Numbered from the stretch's first letter, positions 1 to 9,031 are shown. The stretch: DNA of 64,000 nt from Hymenobacter canadensis (GCF_027359925.1 NZ_CP114768.1:248001-312000); one strand, 5' to 3'. Translations and numbers: made by a program. Notes: generated by a model not told the origin, from the sequence alone.

Positions 1-2024
1 GCCGTGATGTCGGTGCTCACGCCCAGCACCTGCGGCGCGGCGTCGGGACCAAAGGCCAGGGGGCTTTTGACGGTGTAGAACCAGCGTACGGTTCCGTCGG
101 CCAGGGTGAGGCGGTCCTCGGTAGGCAGGGTCTGGCCGGTAGCCAGCACCCGCGCGTCGAGGGCGGCGTAGCTGGCCAGCTCGTCGGTGCGCAGCTGCTG
201 CCCGGCCGGGGGCAGGTCGTCGATGCTGCCCAGCTGGGCCTGCAGGGTGCGCATGGCCTGGTTGGTAAAGTGAAACCGGCCCTCCTGGTCGCGCACGTAT
301 ACCACGCTCTGCGTCGTGTCGAGCAGCCGCTGCGTAAACGCCTGCTGCTCGCGCAACCGGGCCTCGCTGGCCTGAACCGCATCTTCGGCCGCCACCCGGG
401 CCGTGATATCTGTGCCGTAGCCGATGACGAACCGCAGCTGCCCGGCCTCGTCGAGCACTGGCTGGTACTGGCGCAGAAAGTGACGGGGCTGGTCGGTGGC
501 CACATCCGTGGTGGTTTCCTGCCAGATCTGCGGCCGGCCTTCCTGCGTGACCTGCCGGAAATACCCGGCCCGGCGCTCGGCCACGGCGGCAGGCCAGCGC
601 AGGTGGGCGGCCAGCTCGGCCGGGGTGCAACCCAGTAGGGCCCGGCGGGCGGCCGCGTCGGGCACAGTCTGGGCGTTCAGGAACAGGTAGCGGCCCCGCG
701 GGTCGAGCACGACCATCTGGCTGGGCATGGTGTTGAGCACGGTTTCGTAGAAGGTGCGCTGCTCCTGCAGCTGCTCTTCGGCCCGGTAGCGGATGCTGAT
801 GTCCACCAGGTACAGGTTCACATATTGCTGCGCGGGCACGGGCCAGGCCACCACCTGGAAGTGGCGCCCCCCGGCGGGCAGCTCCTGCTCTTGCACCTGC
901 TGCTCCCGCAGGGCGGCGTCGGCCAGCGCGTGCAGGCGGGCAGCCAGGTCGGCGGCCTCGGCGGCGGGCAGCGCGGTCCGGAGCGTGTCGGCGGCCTCGT
1001 TGGCAAACAGCCGCTCGCCGCCGGCCCCGAAGCGCACGATGGGATTGGGGTTCTGCTGGGGTATGCTGGAGATGTCGCGCAGCTCGCGCAGGGCCTGCTC
1101 GCGGGCCGTTACGTCGCGGGCGTAAATCAGGGTGCCAGCCGGCAGGGGCACGTAGTCGATTTCCAGGACGCGGCCATCGGTGAGAGGCATCAGGCTACGG
1201 TAACAGGGCTGGCCGGCGGCCCGCAGCTGCTCGCGCTGCCGGCCCTGCTCGGCGGGGTTCATCAGCAGGGGATAGGCGGCGGCCCGCAGCTCGGCCACCG
1301 GGCGGCCCCGCCACCACTGCGGGTCCTGGTCCGGTGGCAGGTTCCAGAGGGCGCAGTAGCGGGCATTGAGGAGCAGCACCTGGTCGTCGGCGTCCACGAG
1401 CAGCAGGCCGTCGGGCAGGTGGTCGGCCACCTGGGCCAGCAAGGGGTCGAGGGCGGGCGCAGGGGGGGGCGGGGTGGGGGTGGGGTTTTCCTCGGGCAGA
1501 CGCGACACCCGGCGCAACTGCTCTTCGCCCTGGCGCAGGGCCGTCACATCGCGGCAGCTCAGCAGCCAACCCGTACCAGCGCCCGTTTCCACGGCCACGA
1601 TGTCATGCTCCAGCACCCGGCCGCTGTGCAGGGGCAGCAAGCCATTGAGCTGGGGAACCGGAAACTCTCGGGCCTGGGCCAGCTCGGCAAAGTAGCCGGC
1701 TGGGTCGGCCACGCGCTCCACCACCATATTTACCAGCGTGGCCATGGACACGCCCAGCCACTGGCGGGCGGGCAGCGGCAGCTCCAGCAGGTGGCAATAT
1801 TGGTCGTTGATGAGCGAGACGCGCAGGTGCTCGTCCAGCAGCAGTAAGCCTTCGCGCTGGTAGCCGGCTAGGCTGTGCAGGCGCTGGGTGGCGGTGGCTT
1901 CGGCCGTGCGGGCCTCGGCTTCGGCCGTGCGGGCCTGGCGCAGCTCCCGCTCCAGTTCGGCAATGCGCTGCTGCGCGCGGGGACTGGTTGCCCCGGCGGG
2001 GGGCGGCGAAGAAGCACGTTTCAC
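1..2024 (-). CDS. PAS-rich sensor histidine kinase, N-terminal part (runs off window)
   Basis: About 674 codons are visible and the catalytic part lies beyond position 1. The start is a GTG at 2024; the same frame upstream is closed by a TGA with no ATG between. After a Glu/Ala/Arg-rich coiled coil (about residues 20-46) come at least five PAS-like sensor modules, recognisable by LLLLDEHLRVSLIN, GLLLVDADDQVLLLN, NPIVRFGAGGERLFAN, MVVLDPRGRYLFLN and VVYVRDQEGRFHFTN. The visible end reads VLGVSTDITA, the usual close of a PAC motif before another PAS or the kinase core. The organisation and wording are close to the kinases at 46.5 and 54.5 kb, so a HisKA-HATPase core, perhaps with a receiver domain, is expected outside the window. 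It probably senses a cytoplasmic signal, since no membrane segment is evident. Confidence 0.85.
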   Translation of the reverse strand, partial: MKRASSPPPAGATSPRAQQRIAELERELRQARTAEAEARTAEATATQRLHSLAGYQREGLLLLDEHLRVSLINDQYCHLLELPLPARQWLGVSMATLVNMVVERVADPAGYFAELAQAREFPVPQLNGLLPLHSGRVLEHDIVAVETGAGTGWLLSCRDVTALRQGEEQLRRVSRLPEENPTPTPPPPAPALDPLLAQVADHLPDGLLLVDADDQVLLLNARYCALWNLPPDQDPQWWRGRPVAELRAAAYPLLMNPAEQGRQREQLRAAGQPCYRSLMPLTDGRVLEIDYVPLPAGTLIYARDVTAREQALRELRDISSIPQQNPNPIVRFGAGGERLFANEAADTLRTALPAAEAADLAARLHALADAALREQQVQEQELPAGGRHFQVVAWPVPAQQYVNLYLVDISIRYRAEEQLQEQRTFYETVLNTMPSQMVVLDPRGRYLFLNAQTVPDAAARRALLGCTPAELAAHLRWPAAVAERRAGYFRQVTQEGRPQIWQETTTDVATDQPRHFLRQYQPVLDEAGQLRFVIGYGTDITARVAAEDAVQASEARLREQQAFTQRLLDTTQSVVYVRDQEGRFHFTNQAMRTLQAQLGSIDDLPPAGQQLRTDELASYAALDARVLATGQTLPTEDRLTLADGTVRWFYTVKSPLAFGPDAAPQVLGVSTDIT

Positions 2025-2489
2025 AGCGGATGGGCAGGGAGGAGAATGAAACCGGAAGATACCGAATCAGCCGGCACAGGGGCAGGCCGGTTGCCGAGGG
2101 CTGGCCGCCAGCAGCCTGCGCGCTGAGGGTCCGGTAGCGCAGCAGCAAGGCCAGCAGTGAGAAGAGAAGCTCAAAACTGCAAAACCAATTCCCGAGGATA
2201 CCCCGCACTTGCTGAACCGCCTCGTTTGTTGGCTGACTCCCGCTTCCGGCTGTGTCGGAAGTCTGGCCTGCCTGCTTGCCTACTGTGCCTGTCTTATGGA
2301 ATTGTATGCGTAAAAACAGAAACCCCTGTTAAGTCCGTGGCGGCGGATTCTGGCGGGTGCGGGGCGTCTCAGAATACGGGCATTTTAAGAAATGCCCCGC
2401 CCGTGACAAAGCAGGGTTGGCATAAACAAGGCCATGCAGCTGCGTCAGGAAGCCGACCGGCTGTTGGCCGAGTCCTCGCAACCGGGTCC
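2025..2489. other. Intergenic stretch with a perfect hairpin
   Basis: No convincing gene is seen. The stretch holds the upstream region of the kinase that reads to the left. A perfect inverted repeat, GGGCATTT (2378-2385) and AAATGCCC (2390-2397) with a 4-base loop, could act as a terminator or as the edge of old IS debris; no T-run follows it. Confidence 0.4.
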
Positions 2490-2883
2490 CTCACGCCAGG
2501 CGGCGGAACTGGTGTACGCCGTCGTATTGGTTCAACAGTCACTCAATAAAGTGGACGGCGGCCGCGTATTCGGCTTCTTCCCCCGTGTAGCCCTGGTCGG
2601 CATACGCCACTTCGACGTGCTGGCCCGTGACCTGCTGCACCTGCTCACACAGGGCGGCTACCTGCTCGCGGTCGGGTTCATTGGCTGGCGTGACCACGGC
2701 CGCCAGCAGATGGCCCAGTGTATCGACGGCCACATACACCTTGCGGCCCTTGCCTCGTTTGGCCCCTTCGTCGCCCGCCCGCGCCCCGCTTTCCGGCGTG
2801 CTTTGCAGCGTGCGCGCGTCCTGAATCACGGCCCTGGGGTCGGCGTGGCGGCCGGCCAACAGGCGCGCAAGCTCGCGTAAATC
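2490..2883 (-). pseudogene. IS5-family transposase remnant
   Basis: The reading frame on the minus strand contains ARTLQSTPESGARAG, KRGKGRKVYVAVDTLGHLLA, VTPANEPDREQVAAL and VAYADQGYTGEEA, which are typical of the catalytic region of IS5-type DDE transposases. The N-terminal part is missing: the frame is closed by TAG just before the DLRELARLL segment. After AVHFIE the frame stops again, and only a short FRRLA-like piece of the usual C-terminus follows at about 2495-2512. About 25 residues between the two pieces appear to have been lost. This is a dead copy. No terminal inverted repeats could be assigned. Confidence 0.75.
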
Positions 2884-2994
2884 AACAACACCCTACAGGG
2901 GGAGCACGCTGCCCGGGGCGAGGCCGGAGCGGGGCGAGGTCAACCATGTTGGTTGCCGCCCCGGCGGGCCGGGCACCGGGCGCGGGCCGGACTA

Positions 2995-3170
2995 CCGTTG
3001 ATGCGGTAGCGCGTGGCTAAGCCTTGTAGGCTATCCTGGCTGTGTTGGATAGCGCGCCGTACTGCTGCCGTTGTGCGGGCGCTGCCGTGGAGCACTTGTC
3101 CCATGGATTCGTGCGAAATGCCAGCCCGGAAAATACACCATCACTCCTTGGGACTATACCCCTAACGGCC
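2995..3170 (-). pseudogene. IS481-family left end and transposase N-terminus remnant
   Basis: From an ATG at 3104 the minus strand reads MGQVLHGSARTTAAVRRAIQ and then HSQDSLQGLATRYRIN, the start of an IS481-type transposase. The similarity stops near 2998, where unrelated sequence begins. Upstream of this start, 3105-3170 is the non-coding left end of the element. The segment 3079-3170 recurs with about a dozen differences at 51149-51240. The T9SS gene next to it ends with a TAG at 3162-3164, within the IS boundary, so the insertion may have set the last residues of that protein. Confidence 0.65.
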
Positions 3171-5351
3171 GCTCACCACGAGGCGCTCGGCGGCCACCTT
3201 GCGGCCGGCCGCATCGCGCAGCACCACGTAATAGAGGCCGGCCCCGAGCGCGGGCAACGCCACCCGGCCCGCATTTCCGGCCAACTGCGACTGGCTTACT
3301 AGCTGGCCGTTTTCGGCATAAGTAGTGAGCTGGCCGCCGCCGGGCAGGTTGCGGAAATCGAGGCGCGCCTCCTGGGCGGTGCCGGCGGGGGTGGGGTACA
3401 CGTCGAGCTGGGCCACACCGGCCAGCTTGCCCACGGCCACGGCTACTACGGGCGAAAATGTTTCGCTGCCATCCACATCCACCTGCCGCAGGCGGTAGTA
3501 CAGCAGGTTCACGCCCAGCGTGCCGGCTTCGGTATCGCGCAGCTGGTAGCTGCGGCGGCGGCTGCTACTGCCGGCGGCAGTCAGGCGACCCACGGGCTGG
3601 TAGAGCGTGCTGCCGTTGGCCAAGCGCTCCACTACGAAGTGACTGCTGTTTTTTTCCGACGCGGTGGTCCAGCGCAAATCGGTGGCGCTGCCGGTCCATT
3701 TGGCCTCGAAGCTGGTGAGTTCGACGGGCAAGGGGGATTGCTGCGAGAGCAAGGGCACATCCTCGGCGAAGGCGTAGTACACCCGTGTGCTGGAGAAAGC
3801 GGATAGGACGCCGGTCGCTTCGAGCGCAATGTACTGAAAGTCTCGCGAGGCCAGAAACGACACCCTATACCGGTCCGTCGAGCCGGCCAGTAAACTCACG
3901 TTAAGTAAAGCGGAACCTGTTTTGGTTTCGACAAGGTCCTTGTTAGCGTCGTAGGTGAGCAGGGTAAGGCGCTCGAGCGCGGCAACGTTGAGCAGCCCAG
4001 CGCCAAATTGAATGACCATGCCTACGCGGTTACCCGCGCGTCCAACGCCGTTGAGTTTGAGCCGCAGGCTAGGAGTGAAGGTAAGGAGCGCCGTTCCCGT
4101 GCTATTGAGGAGCGCGAAGTTATTAACATCCACGTCAGCTGCCCGCTCCGGGTTGTCTACTTTGGAAAGGGTGATTACATCCAACAAAACTGTAAGGGTT
4201 TGTGTAGGGCTGGCCAAGTACTGCTCGGGCGATGTAGGCGCCGCGAAAGTAGTGAGCACGGGATTTAAGCCCCCAAAGAATTGCGGCTGCAAGCCAAAGC
4301 CGTAGTAGATATTCAAATTATCAACGGCGGTAATCAGGCCCGTCCGTTGGATTCCGACTTCATCGAAGGGCAGGGTAGTCGGAAACGACACGTGGGCCCG
4401 GCCGCCCGGCAGCACAGTCAATTCCAAGAGGCCGGTGCCAGTTTTGGTTTGCTGTTGTACGCCATTGAGGTAGGTGGTCAGCCGCAAGCCGCTGAGTACG
4501 CCCACATCGAGCAGCCCCGCCTGCCCCACCACAAACCCGGCGTGGGAGCCGGCCGGTACGCCACCGGCCGGCACGTTCGCGAGCTTGGTACGGAGCGAGG
4601 GCTGGCAGCCCACGGTAAGCACGCTACGGAAGGTGGCGAAGTTGGTAGGGTCGAAGTCCGCCACACGCTCTGGGTTGTCCACGTCGGTGAACAGGCACAG
4701 CAAGCCCGTGTAGTCACGGGTGTTGTACTCAGCGCTGGTAGGCGCAGCAAATTTCGATAGGTAACCCGTTGCATAGGTTTGCACGCCCGGCCGCACCCCG
4801 TAAGCATAATAGATGTTGGTGGTATATAGCAGGCCCACCAGACTCTGAATCTCAATCTCCACGGCATCAAATGATTGGGACGACGAAAATTCCAGTTGCG
4901 TGGGGCGGTCTATGGCCAGCAACGCGGCCCGCACCAAGTCGGCACGCACCACTTTTTCTTCGCGCAGCTGGGGCGTGGCCGTGCTCAAATAAGTGCGCAG
5001 CGTGACGGTGCCCAGCGCGTTGATATTGAGCAGGCCGCTGGCGTTAGCCAGCACCACCCCGGCGCGGTAGCCGGCCGGTACCTCATTCGTGAGCTGCATA
5101 CGTAGCCCCACGGGGTTGTTCAGCGCCAATACAGCCGTTGTGAGGGTGGCAAAGTTGCTGAAGTCGGAGTCCACGGCTCTGGAGCCGTTCGTCACGTTTC
5201 CGCCGCCCGACTGCGTGACCTGAAATACACCGCTCGTGGAACAGTAGGCGGGCAGCTGTGCCCAGGCCGCGGGCACCAGGCCGAGCAGCAGCAGGTCAAC
5301 TAACAGAGCAAGGGCGAGGTAGTAGCGGGTACGGGACGAAGAAGTTACCAT
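3162..5351 (-). CDS. Secreted T9SS surface protein with three repeated domains
   Basis: 729 residues. An N-terminal signal peptide (about residues 1-31, hydrophobic core ALALLVDLLLLGLVPAA, cleaved after AWA) is followed by three diverged copies of a domain of about 150 residues. Each copy carries a D/N-F-A-T/L motif such as DSDFSNFATL, an AGVVLANASGLLNINAL-like stretch and a NIYYAYG or NIYYGFG end. A linker with PVELTSFEAKW leads into a C-terminal type IX sorting domain (PTPAGTAQEARLDFRNLPGG ... GLYYVVLRDAAGRKV). It is probably exported through the T9SS and anchored outside the cell, where the repeats may bind a ligand; the ligand is not known. It is a single gene with no clear operon partner, and its 3' end abuts an IS481 remnant. 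Confidence 0.85.
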   Translation of the reverse strand: MVTSSSRTRYYLALALLVDLLLLGLVPAAWAQLPAYCSTSGVFQVTQSGGGNVTNGSRAVDSDFSNFATLTTAVLALNNPVGLRMQLTNEVPAGYRAGVVLANASGLLNINALGTVTLRTYLSTATPQLREEKVVRADLVRAALLAIDRPTQLEFSSSQSFDAVEIEIQSLVGLLYTTNIYYAYGVRPGVQTYATGYLSKFAAPTSAEYNTRDYTGLLCLFTDVDNPERVADFDPTNFATFRSVLTVGCQPSLRTKLANVPAGGVPAGSHAGFVVGQAGLLDVGVLSGLRLTTYLNGVQQQTKTGTGLLELTVLPGGRAHVSFPTTLPFDEVGIQRTGLITAVDNLNIYYGFGLQPQFFGGLNPVLTTFAAPTSPEQYLASPTQTLTVLLDVITLSKVDNPERAADVDVNNFALLNSTGTALLTFTPSLRLKLNGVGRAGNRVGMVIQFGAGLLNVAALERLTLLTYDANKDLVETKTGSALLNVSLLAGSTDRYRVSFLASRDFQYIALEATGVLSAFSSTRVYYAFAEDVPLLSQQSPLPVELTSFEAKWTGSATDLRWTTASEKNSSHFVVERLANGSTLYQPVGRLTAAGSSSRRRSYQLRDTEAGTLGVNLLYYRLRQVDVDGSETFSPVVAVAVGKLAGVAQLDVYPTPAGTAQEARLDFRNLPGGGQLTTYAENGQLVSQSQLAGNAGRVALPALGAGLYYVVLRDAAGRKVAAERLVVSGR

Positions 5352-5720
5352 GACAAGGAGCGTTTAGGGGTTAGCATGTCAGTGGGTCAAACATAGCCCG
5401 CCCCAACCCCGGTCCGCTGGGAAATTGCGCGAACGGGGCGTTTGCTTTACTGAATCAGGCTCCTGGCTGCGCGGGGCTGCCGCGCCCGCCGCGGTTTTGG
5501 CGCCCGGCCGCCCCCGGGTTGGCCGGGGAAGGGCCGCCTGGTACTGTCCTGCTGGGTGGTAGCCGGCCGCTGCGTTGGACGTACCGTTGGGCCCGTTGAA
5601 CTCTCCGGCGGGGCCGCCTGGCGTAAGGGTGGGGCGGGCTGCCCCGGGGGGCGTACCTTGCCTGACGGGTGGGGCCGGGGCCGGCCCGTTCGTTGCCTCA
5701 CGTTATTTCCCCTTACCGTT
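5352..5720. other. Intergenic region between divergent genes
   Basis: This region lies between the T9SS gene (reading left) and the LytTR gene (reading right), so it should hold both promoters. It is very GC-rich in 5460-5690. Open frames here are shadows with no recognisable protein. The LytTR frame is open back to 5556, but that extension is low-complexity Gly/Pro/Arg-rich translation. Confidence 0.4.
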
Positions 5721-6467
5721 ATGTCTGCTTCTGCTCCGCTGCGCTGCATCATCGTTGACGACAACGCCATCAACCGCCTCACCCTGGAGCAGTTCGTGCG
5801 CATCACCGAGGGGCTGGAGCTGCTGGCCTCCCTGCCCGATGCCGTGCAGTTGCTGCCCCGGTTGGAACAGGAGCCCCGCCCCGATTTGCTGCTGCTCGAC
5901 ATCGAAATGCCGCGCCTCTCGGGCCTGGAGCTGGTGCGTCTGCTGCCGCAGCCTGCCCCCAGCGTGGTGTTGGTGACCTCGCACCCGCAGTTTGCCGTCG
6001 ATGCGTTTGCCCTGCCCGTGGCCGACTACCTGCTCAAGCCCCTCGACTACGCTCGCTTTCTGCAGGCCGTGGCGCGGGTGCGGGAGCAGCGCCGCCGCCA
6101 ACCGGAGGCCGCGCCCGAAGGCGCCGGCGAGCTGCAGATCCCCGCGCCCGGCGATGACCAGCACCTGTTCATCAAAACCAATAACAAGCTCGTGCGCCTC
6201 AACTTCGCCGACGTCTTGTATATCGAGGCCATGTCGGCCTACTCGGTTGTCGTCACGGCCACCCGCAAGCACATCGTGCTCAGCACCCTCAAGGCCCTGG
6301 AGGAGCGGTTGCCCTTCGCCCACTTCCTGCGCGTGCACCGCTCCTACATGGTCAACCTAAACCAAATCGAGAGCCTGGCCGACAGCCACCTGCAGCTCGG
6401 CGCCTACGAAGTGCCCGTCGGCAAAAGCTACGAAGCGACCCTGATGGGGCGGCTGAAAAGCTTGTGA
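5721..6467 (+). CDS. LytTR-family response regulator
   Basis: 248 residues from the ATG at 5721; an in-frame extension to 5556 looks non-coding. The N-terminal receiver domain (about 1-125) has the acidic pair in CIIVDDN, the phospho-acceptor Asp60 in LLLLDIEMP, and the conserved Lys in DYLLKPLDY. The C-terminal LytTR DNA-binding domain (about 145-245) shows VLYIEAMSAYSVV, LKALEERLP and FLRVHRSYMVN. It should act as a transcription regulator phosphorylated by one of the PAS-rich kinases; the partial kinase at the start of the window is the nearest. It is closely similar to the regulator at 49631-50356. The IS3 element sits 45 bases after its stop. Confidence 0.92.
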   Translation: MSASAPLRCIIVDDNAINRLTLEQFVRITEGLELLASLPDAVQLLPRLEQEPRPDLLLLDIEMPRLSGLELVRLLPQPAPSVVLVTSHPQFAVDAFALPVADYLLKPLDYARFLQAVARVREQRRRQPEAAPEGAGELQIPAPGDDQHLFIKTNNKLVRLNFADVLYIEAMSAYSVVVTATRKHIVLSTLKALEERLPFAHFLRVHRSYMVNLNQIESLADSHLQLGAYEVPVGKSYEATLMGRLKSL

Positions 6468-6562
6468 GGGGGTGACGGGGGACCGGGTGAGTCCCGCCGG
6501 GGCTGTCGGTCTGAGGTGGTCCAGTAGAGGCGGACAGAATTAGGACGTACTTTCCTACTGTC

Positions 6563-6856
6563 ATGATAACACCCGAGCCCGTAAGTAAGCCGGATAAACG
6601 GCGCAAATACGACAATGCCTTCAAAGCCGAGGCGCTGCGCCTGCCCCAGGAAAGCCGCTCGACCCGCGCTGCGGCGCGGCAATTAGGCATCAGCGAAAAG
6701 CTGCTCTACCGCTGGCAGCAGCAGCAAGCCGCCGCCGAGCTGGGCAGTAACGAGCTGGCCCGCGACCCGGAAGTGCGTGCCCTGCGCGCCGAGCTGCAGC
6801 GGGTGCAGCGGGAGCGGGACATCTTAAAAAAAGCCTCGGCCAGTTGCCTGCTATAA
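6563..6856 (+). CDS. IS3-family transposase OrfA (helix-turn-helix)
   Basis: 97 residues. The N-terminal helix-turn-helix reads KYDNAFKAEALRL then TRAAARQLGISEKLLYRWQ, followed by a leucine-zipper-like segment ending RVQRERDILKKASA. This part recognises the element ends and mediates dimerisation. A run of seven A lies at the KK codons, where IS3 elements commonly shift frame by -1. Here the -1 frame does not lead into OrfB: OrfB is in the same frame as OrfA, separated by a TAA and eight codons. See the finding on this arrangement. Confidence 0.88.
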   Translation: MITPEPVSKPDKRRKYDNAFKAEALRLPQESRSTRAAARQLGISEKLLYRWQQQQAAAELGSNELARDPEVRALRAELQRVQRERDILKKASASCLL

Positions 6857-6880
6857 GCGCAGGCTCAGCCGCGAAACGCC

Positions 6881-7756
6881 GTGAGTCGCTACCGCTGCAT
6901 CGACCGGTACCGAGACCGTGGGCCAGTGCAGGAGCTGTGCGCCGTGCTGCAGGTGGCCACCAGCAGCTACTACGTCTGGCGGCAGCGCCGCCAGCAGCCC
7001 ACCCCAGCGTGGGAGCAGGCGCTTGTGCGGGCCTTCGCCCACCACGGGCGACGCTACGGCACGCGCCGCCTGCGGGCCGAGGTGCAGGCCCAGGGCCACC
7101 GCGTGGGCCGCTGGCGCATCCGCCGCGTGCTCAACGCCCATGGCTGCGCGCCCAGCAGCCACGCTGCTTTGCGTGAGCGCACGACCGACTCGGGACACGG
7201 CCGGCGCGTGGCCCCGAACCGGCTGCTGGGCCAGCCTAGTCCCACCGCCCCGAACCAGGTGTGGGTGGGTGACATCACCTGTCTGCCCAAACAAGGTGGC
7301 GGTTGGCTCTATCTGGCCAGTTGGCAGGATGCCTGCTCTCGTAAAGTCGTGGGCTGGGACGTGCGCGAAACCATACCGGAGGATTTGGTCAGCGAGGCAC
7401 TGCGCCGGGCCCTGGCCGTGCGCCAGCCGCCGGCGGGGCTCATCGTGCATTCCGATCAGGGCAGCCAGTACACGGCCACCCGCTTTAAAGATCTGGTCGC
7501 CCAACATGGCGCGCAGCAAAGCATGAGCCGGCGCGGCAACTGCTACGACAATGCCCACGCCGAATCCTTTTGGAGCCGCTTCAAAGCCGAGCTGCTCGAC
7601 GGTGGCACCTTCCCCGGGCTGGCCGAGGCCAAGCTCGAAATCAGCCACCACATCGCCTATTACAATGCCGAACGACGCCACTCCGCCCTCGGCTACTGCT
7701 CACCCAACTACTTCGAAACCCACCTTCAAACAACGTCCCAATTGTGTCCAGCTTAG
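6881..7756 (+). CDS. IS3-family transposase OrfB (DDE integrase core)
   Basis: 291 residues from a GTG at 6881. It has an HTH_21-like N-terminus (QELCAVLQVATSSYYVW, then HGRRYGTRRLRAEV) and an rve-type catalytic core. The triad is Asp131 (VGDITCL), Asp192 (HSDQGSQYT) and Glu228 (AHAESFW), with the D-35-E spacing of the IS3 group. The C-terminal YYNAERRHSALGYCSPNYF is typical. All catalytic residues are present, so the protein should be active if it is produced. Translation may depend on re-initiation after OrfA. Confidence 0.92.
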   Translation: MSRYRCIDRYRDRGPVQELCAVLQVATSSYYVWRQRRQQPTPAWEQALVRAFAHHGRRYGTRRLRAEVQAQGHRVGRWRIRRVLNAHGCAPSSHAALRERTTDSGHGRRVAPNRLLGQPSPTAPNQVWVGDITCLPKQGGGWLYLASWQDACSRKVVGWDVRETIPEDLVSEALRRALAVRQPPAGLIVHSDQGSQYTATRFKDLVAQHGAQQSMSRRGNCYDNAHAESFWSRFKAELLDGGTFPGLAEAKLEISHHIAYYNAERRHSALGYCSPNYFETHLQTTSQLCPA

Positions 7757-7829
7757 CTAGACCACCTCATCTAGCTTTCGCCTCCCCCTAATTTCATTCC
7801 GTACTTTCACCCGAACAAAACTGCCTAAA

Positions 7830-8390
7830 ATGAGCAAAGCCCTGATTATTGTCGACGTCCAAAACGATTATTTTGCCAATGGTGCCATGGAACTCGTGGG
7901 CGCCTTGCAAGCCAGCGAAAACGTAAAACTGGTCTTGGCAAAATTCCGCGAAGAAAACCAGCCCATCGTCCACGTTCACCACCTGGGGGTATCTCCCGAC
8001 GCGACGTTCTTCCTGCCCGGAACTGAAGGGGCCGAGATTCACGCGAATGTGAAACCGTTAACCGGCGAAAAAATGGTGGTGAAATACTACCCGAACAGCT
8101 TTCGTGAGACGGACCTGCTGGAGCACCTGCAAGGTCTTGCGGTCAAGGAAATCGTGGTTACGGGCATGATGACGCACATGTGCATCGATGCCACCACCCG
8201 TGCTGCCCGCGACATGGGCTTTGCCTGCACCGTCATCGGAGATGCCTGCGCCACAAGAGACCTGGCAGTAAATGGGGCGCACGTGAAAGCCGCTGACGTG
8301 CAGACAGCATTTTTAGCCGCGCTGTCCGGTTTCTACGCTAAGGTTCAAAACACGCAGGAGTATCTGGCTGCCGAAGGGCTGACAGCCTAA
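7830..8390 (+). CDS. Isochorismatase-like cysteine hydrolase
   Basis: 186 residues. The fold signature begins ALIIVDVQNDYF with Asp9. Lys85 lies in MVVKYYPNSF and the nucleophile Cys118 in VTGMMTHMCIDATTRAA, which completes the Asp-Lys-Cys triad of the isochorismatase/nicotinamidase-like family. The substrate cannot be read from the sequence; family members hydrolyse amides, isochorismate or related compounds in the cytoplasm. The gene is alone, between the IS3 element and the array, and no array repeat clearly borders it. Confidence 0.88.
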   Translation: MSKALIIVDVQNDYFANGAMELVGALQASENVKLVLAKFREENQPIVHVHHLGVSPDATFFLPGTEGAEIHANVKPLTGEKMVVKYYPNSFRETDLLEHLQGLAVKEIVVTGMMTHMCIDATTRAARDMGFACTVIGDACATRDLAVNGAHVKAADVQTAFLAALSGFYAKVQNTQEYLAAEGLTA

Positions 8391-8510
8391 GGGGGTAGCG
8401 GCCTTTTTTAACTTGTAATTCAGACTAAAAAGACTAGCGGAGCCCGTCACGTTAGTGGAAGGGAAGCTTTAAAAAACGTGATAATCGGGTTAACGCGTTT
8501 ACGGTAGGAT

Positions 8511-8662
8511 CGTGGCTGGTCCAGAACCCTGATGCGCCCAAATTCGTGGGGCTTCCATCGGCTTGACCACACCACAGCGAGCACGCAATGGGCCTTTGCC
8601 AGGGCCCGCAGCCGTTTGGGTGCCCGGTACAAGATGGCTCATCGGGTTCTGCAACAGCCGCG
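8511..8662. mobile_element. MITE-like element related to IS1182 ends
   Basis: 152 bp with no gene. The left end reads CGTGGCTGGTCCAGAACCC and the reverse complement of the right end CGCGGCTGTTGCAGAACCC; similarity continues for about 26 positions with one gap. The right end matches the IS1182 terminus seen at 26052 and 27668 (GTGGCTGTTGCAGAA). The flanking 4-mers are GATC and GACC, not a perfect duplication. It could be a deletion derivative of an IS1182 relative or a small non-autonomous element. Confidence 0.45.
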
Positions 8663-8683
8663 ACCCTTAAAGTACTAGCGTGC

Positions 8684-9031
8684 TTACTCAACTGGCTTTC
8701 TAGATAAGTACCGCTGTAACACATAGCCACTAATGCCCACGTCGCCATTCCAGTATTCTACCCGTACCCAGTCACTGCTGGTAAGTTCCTTCAAGACGAG
8801 CTTCCTATTACGTTCAAACTGGGCATGGCAATAACCCTTGATCGTGGGAGTGCTGCGCACGTTGAGCAGTGAAGCATTAACGTAGCAGGTGTCGCCCACC
8901 ACCAATTTTGGTTGTACCTGGACAAGACTTGCCTCAGGGCTTGAGGAAGGCATTTGGTGAGGGGATAGCAGAGGAGGTGAGTACGTGCACATAGCTCCTA
9001 ATACATAGCGTAACGTCAGGAACCCGCTCAT
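8684..9031 (-). CDS. Small secreted or envelope SH3-domain protein
   Basis: 115 residues. A weak N-terminal hydrophobic segment (FLTLRYVLGAMC) suggests export; the Cys is not in a good lipobox. Residues 45-110 look like a bacterial SH3 domain: CYVNASLLNVRSTPTIKG, then VLKELTSSDWVRVEYWNGDV and SGYVLQRYLS. Such domains bind peptidoglycan or proteins. The gene lies just outside the left end of the repeat array, and the first repeat (9063) is 32 bases upstream of its start. Confidence 0.6.
   Translation of the reverse strand: MSGFLTLRYVLGAMCTYSPPLLSPHQMPSSSPEASLVQVQPKLVVGDTCYVNASLLNVRSTPTIKGYCHAQFERNRKLVLKELTSSDWVRVEYWNGDVGISGYVLQRYLSRKPVE

Larger units (their letters stand above)
6512..7769 (+). 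mobile_element. Complete IS3-family insertion sequence
   Basis: 1258 bp. The left end begins TGAGGTGGTCCAGTAGAG at 6512 and the reverse complement of the right end begins TGAGGTGGTCTAGCTAAG; the two agree at most of the first 36 positions and share a GGACG-type inner end. It contains orfA and orfB with an intact DDE triad. No clear direct repeat of the target is visible in the flanks. A fragment of the same orfA type is found at 51109-51155, so a relative has been active elsewhere in this region. Confidence 0.88.

Noticed and set aside
825..1847. A 340-codon plus-strand frame
   Set aside because: It is opposite the PAS modules of the partial kinase and has shadow composition.
6824..7176. A -1 frameshift at the seven-A run giving an IS3 OrfAB fusion
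   Set aside because: The -1 frame runs into Pro/Arg/Ala-rich nonsense and never meets OrfB, which is in the frame of OrfA.
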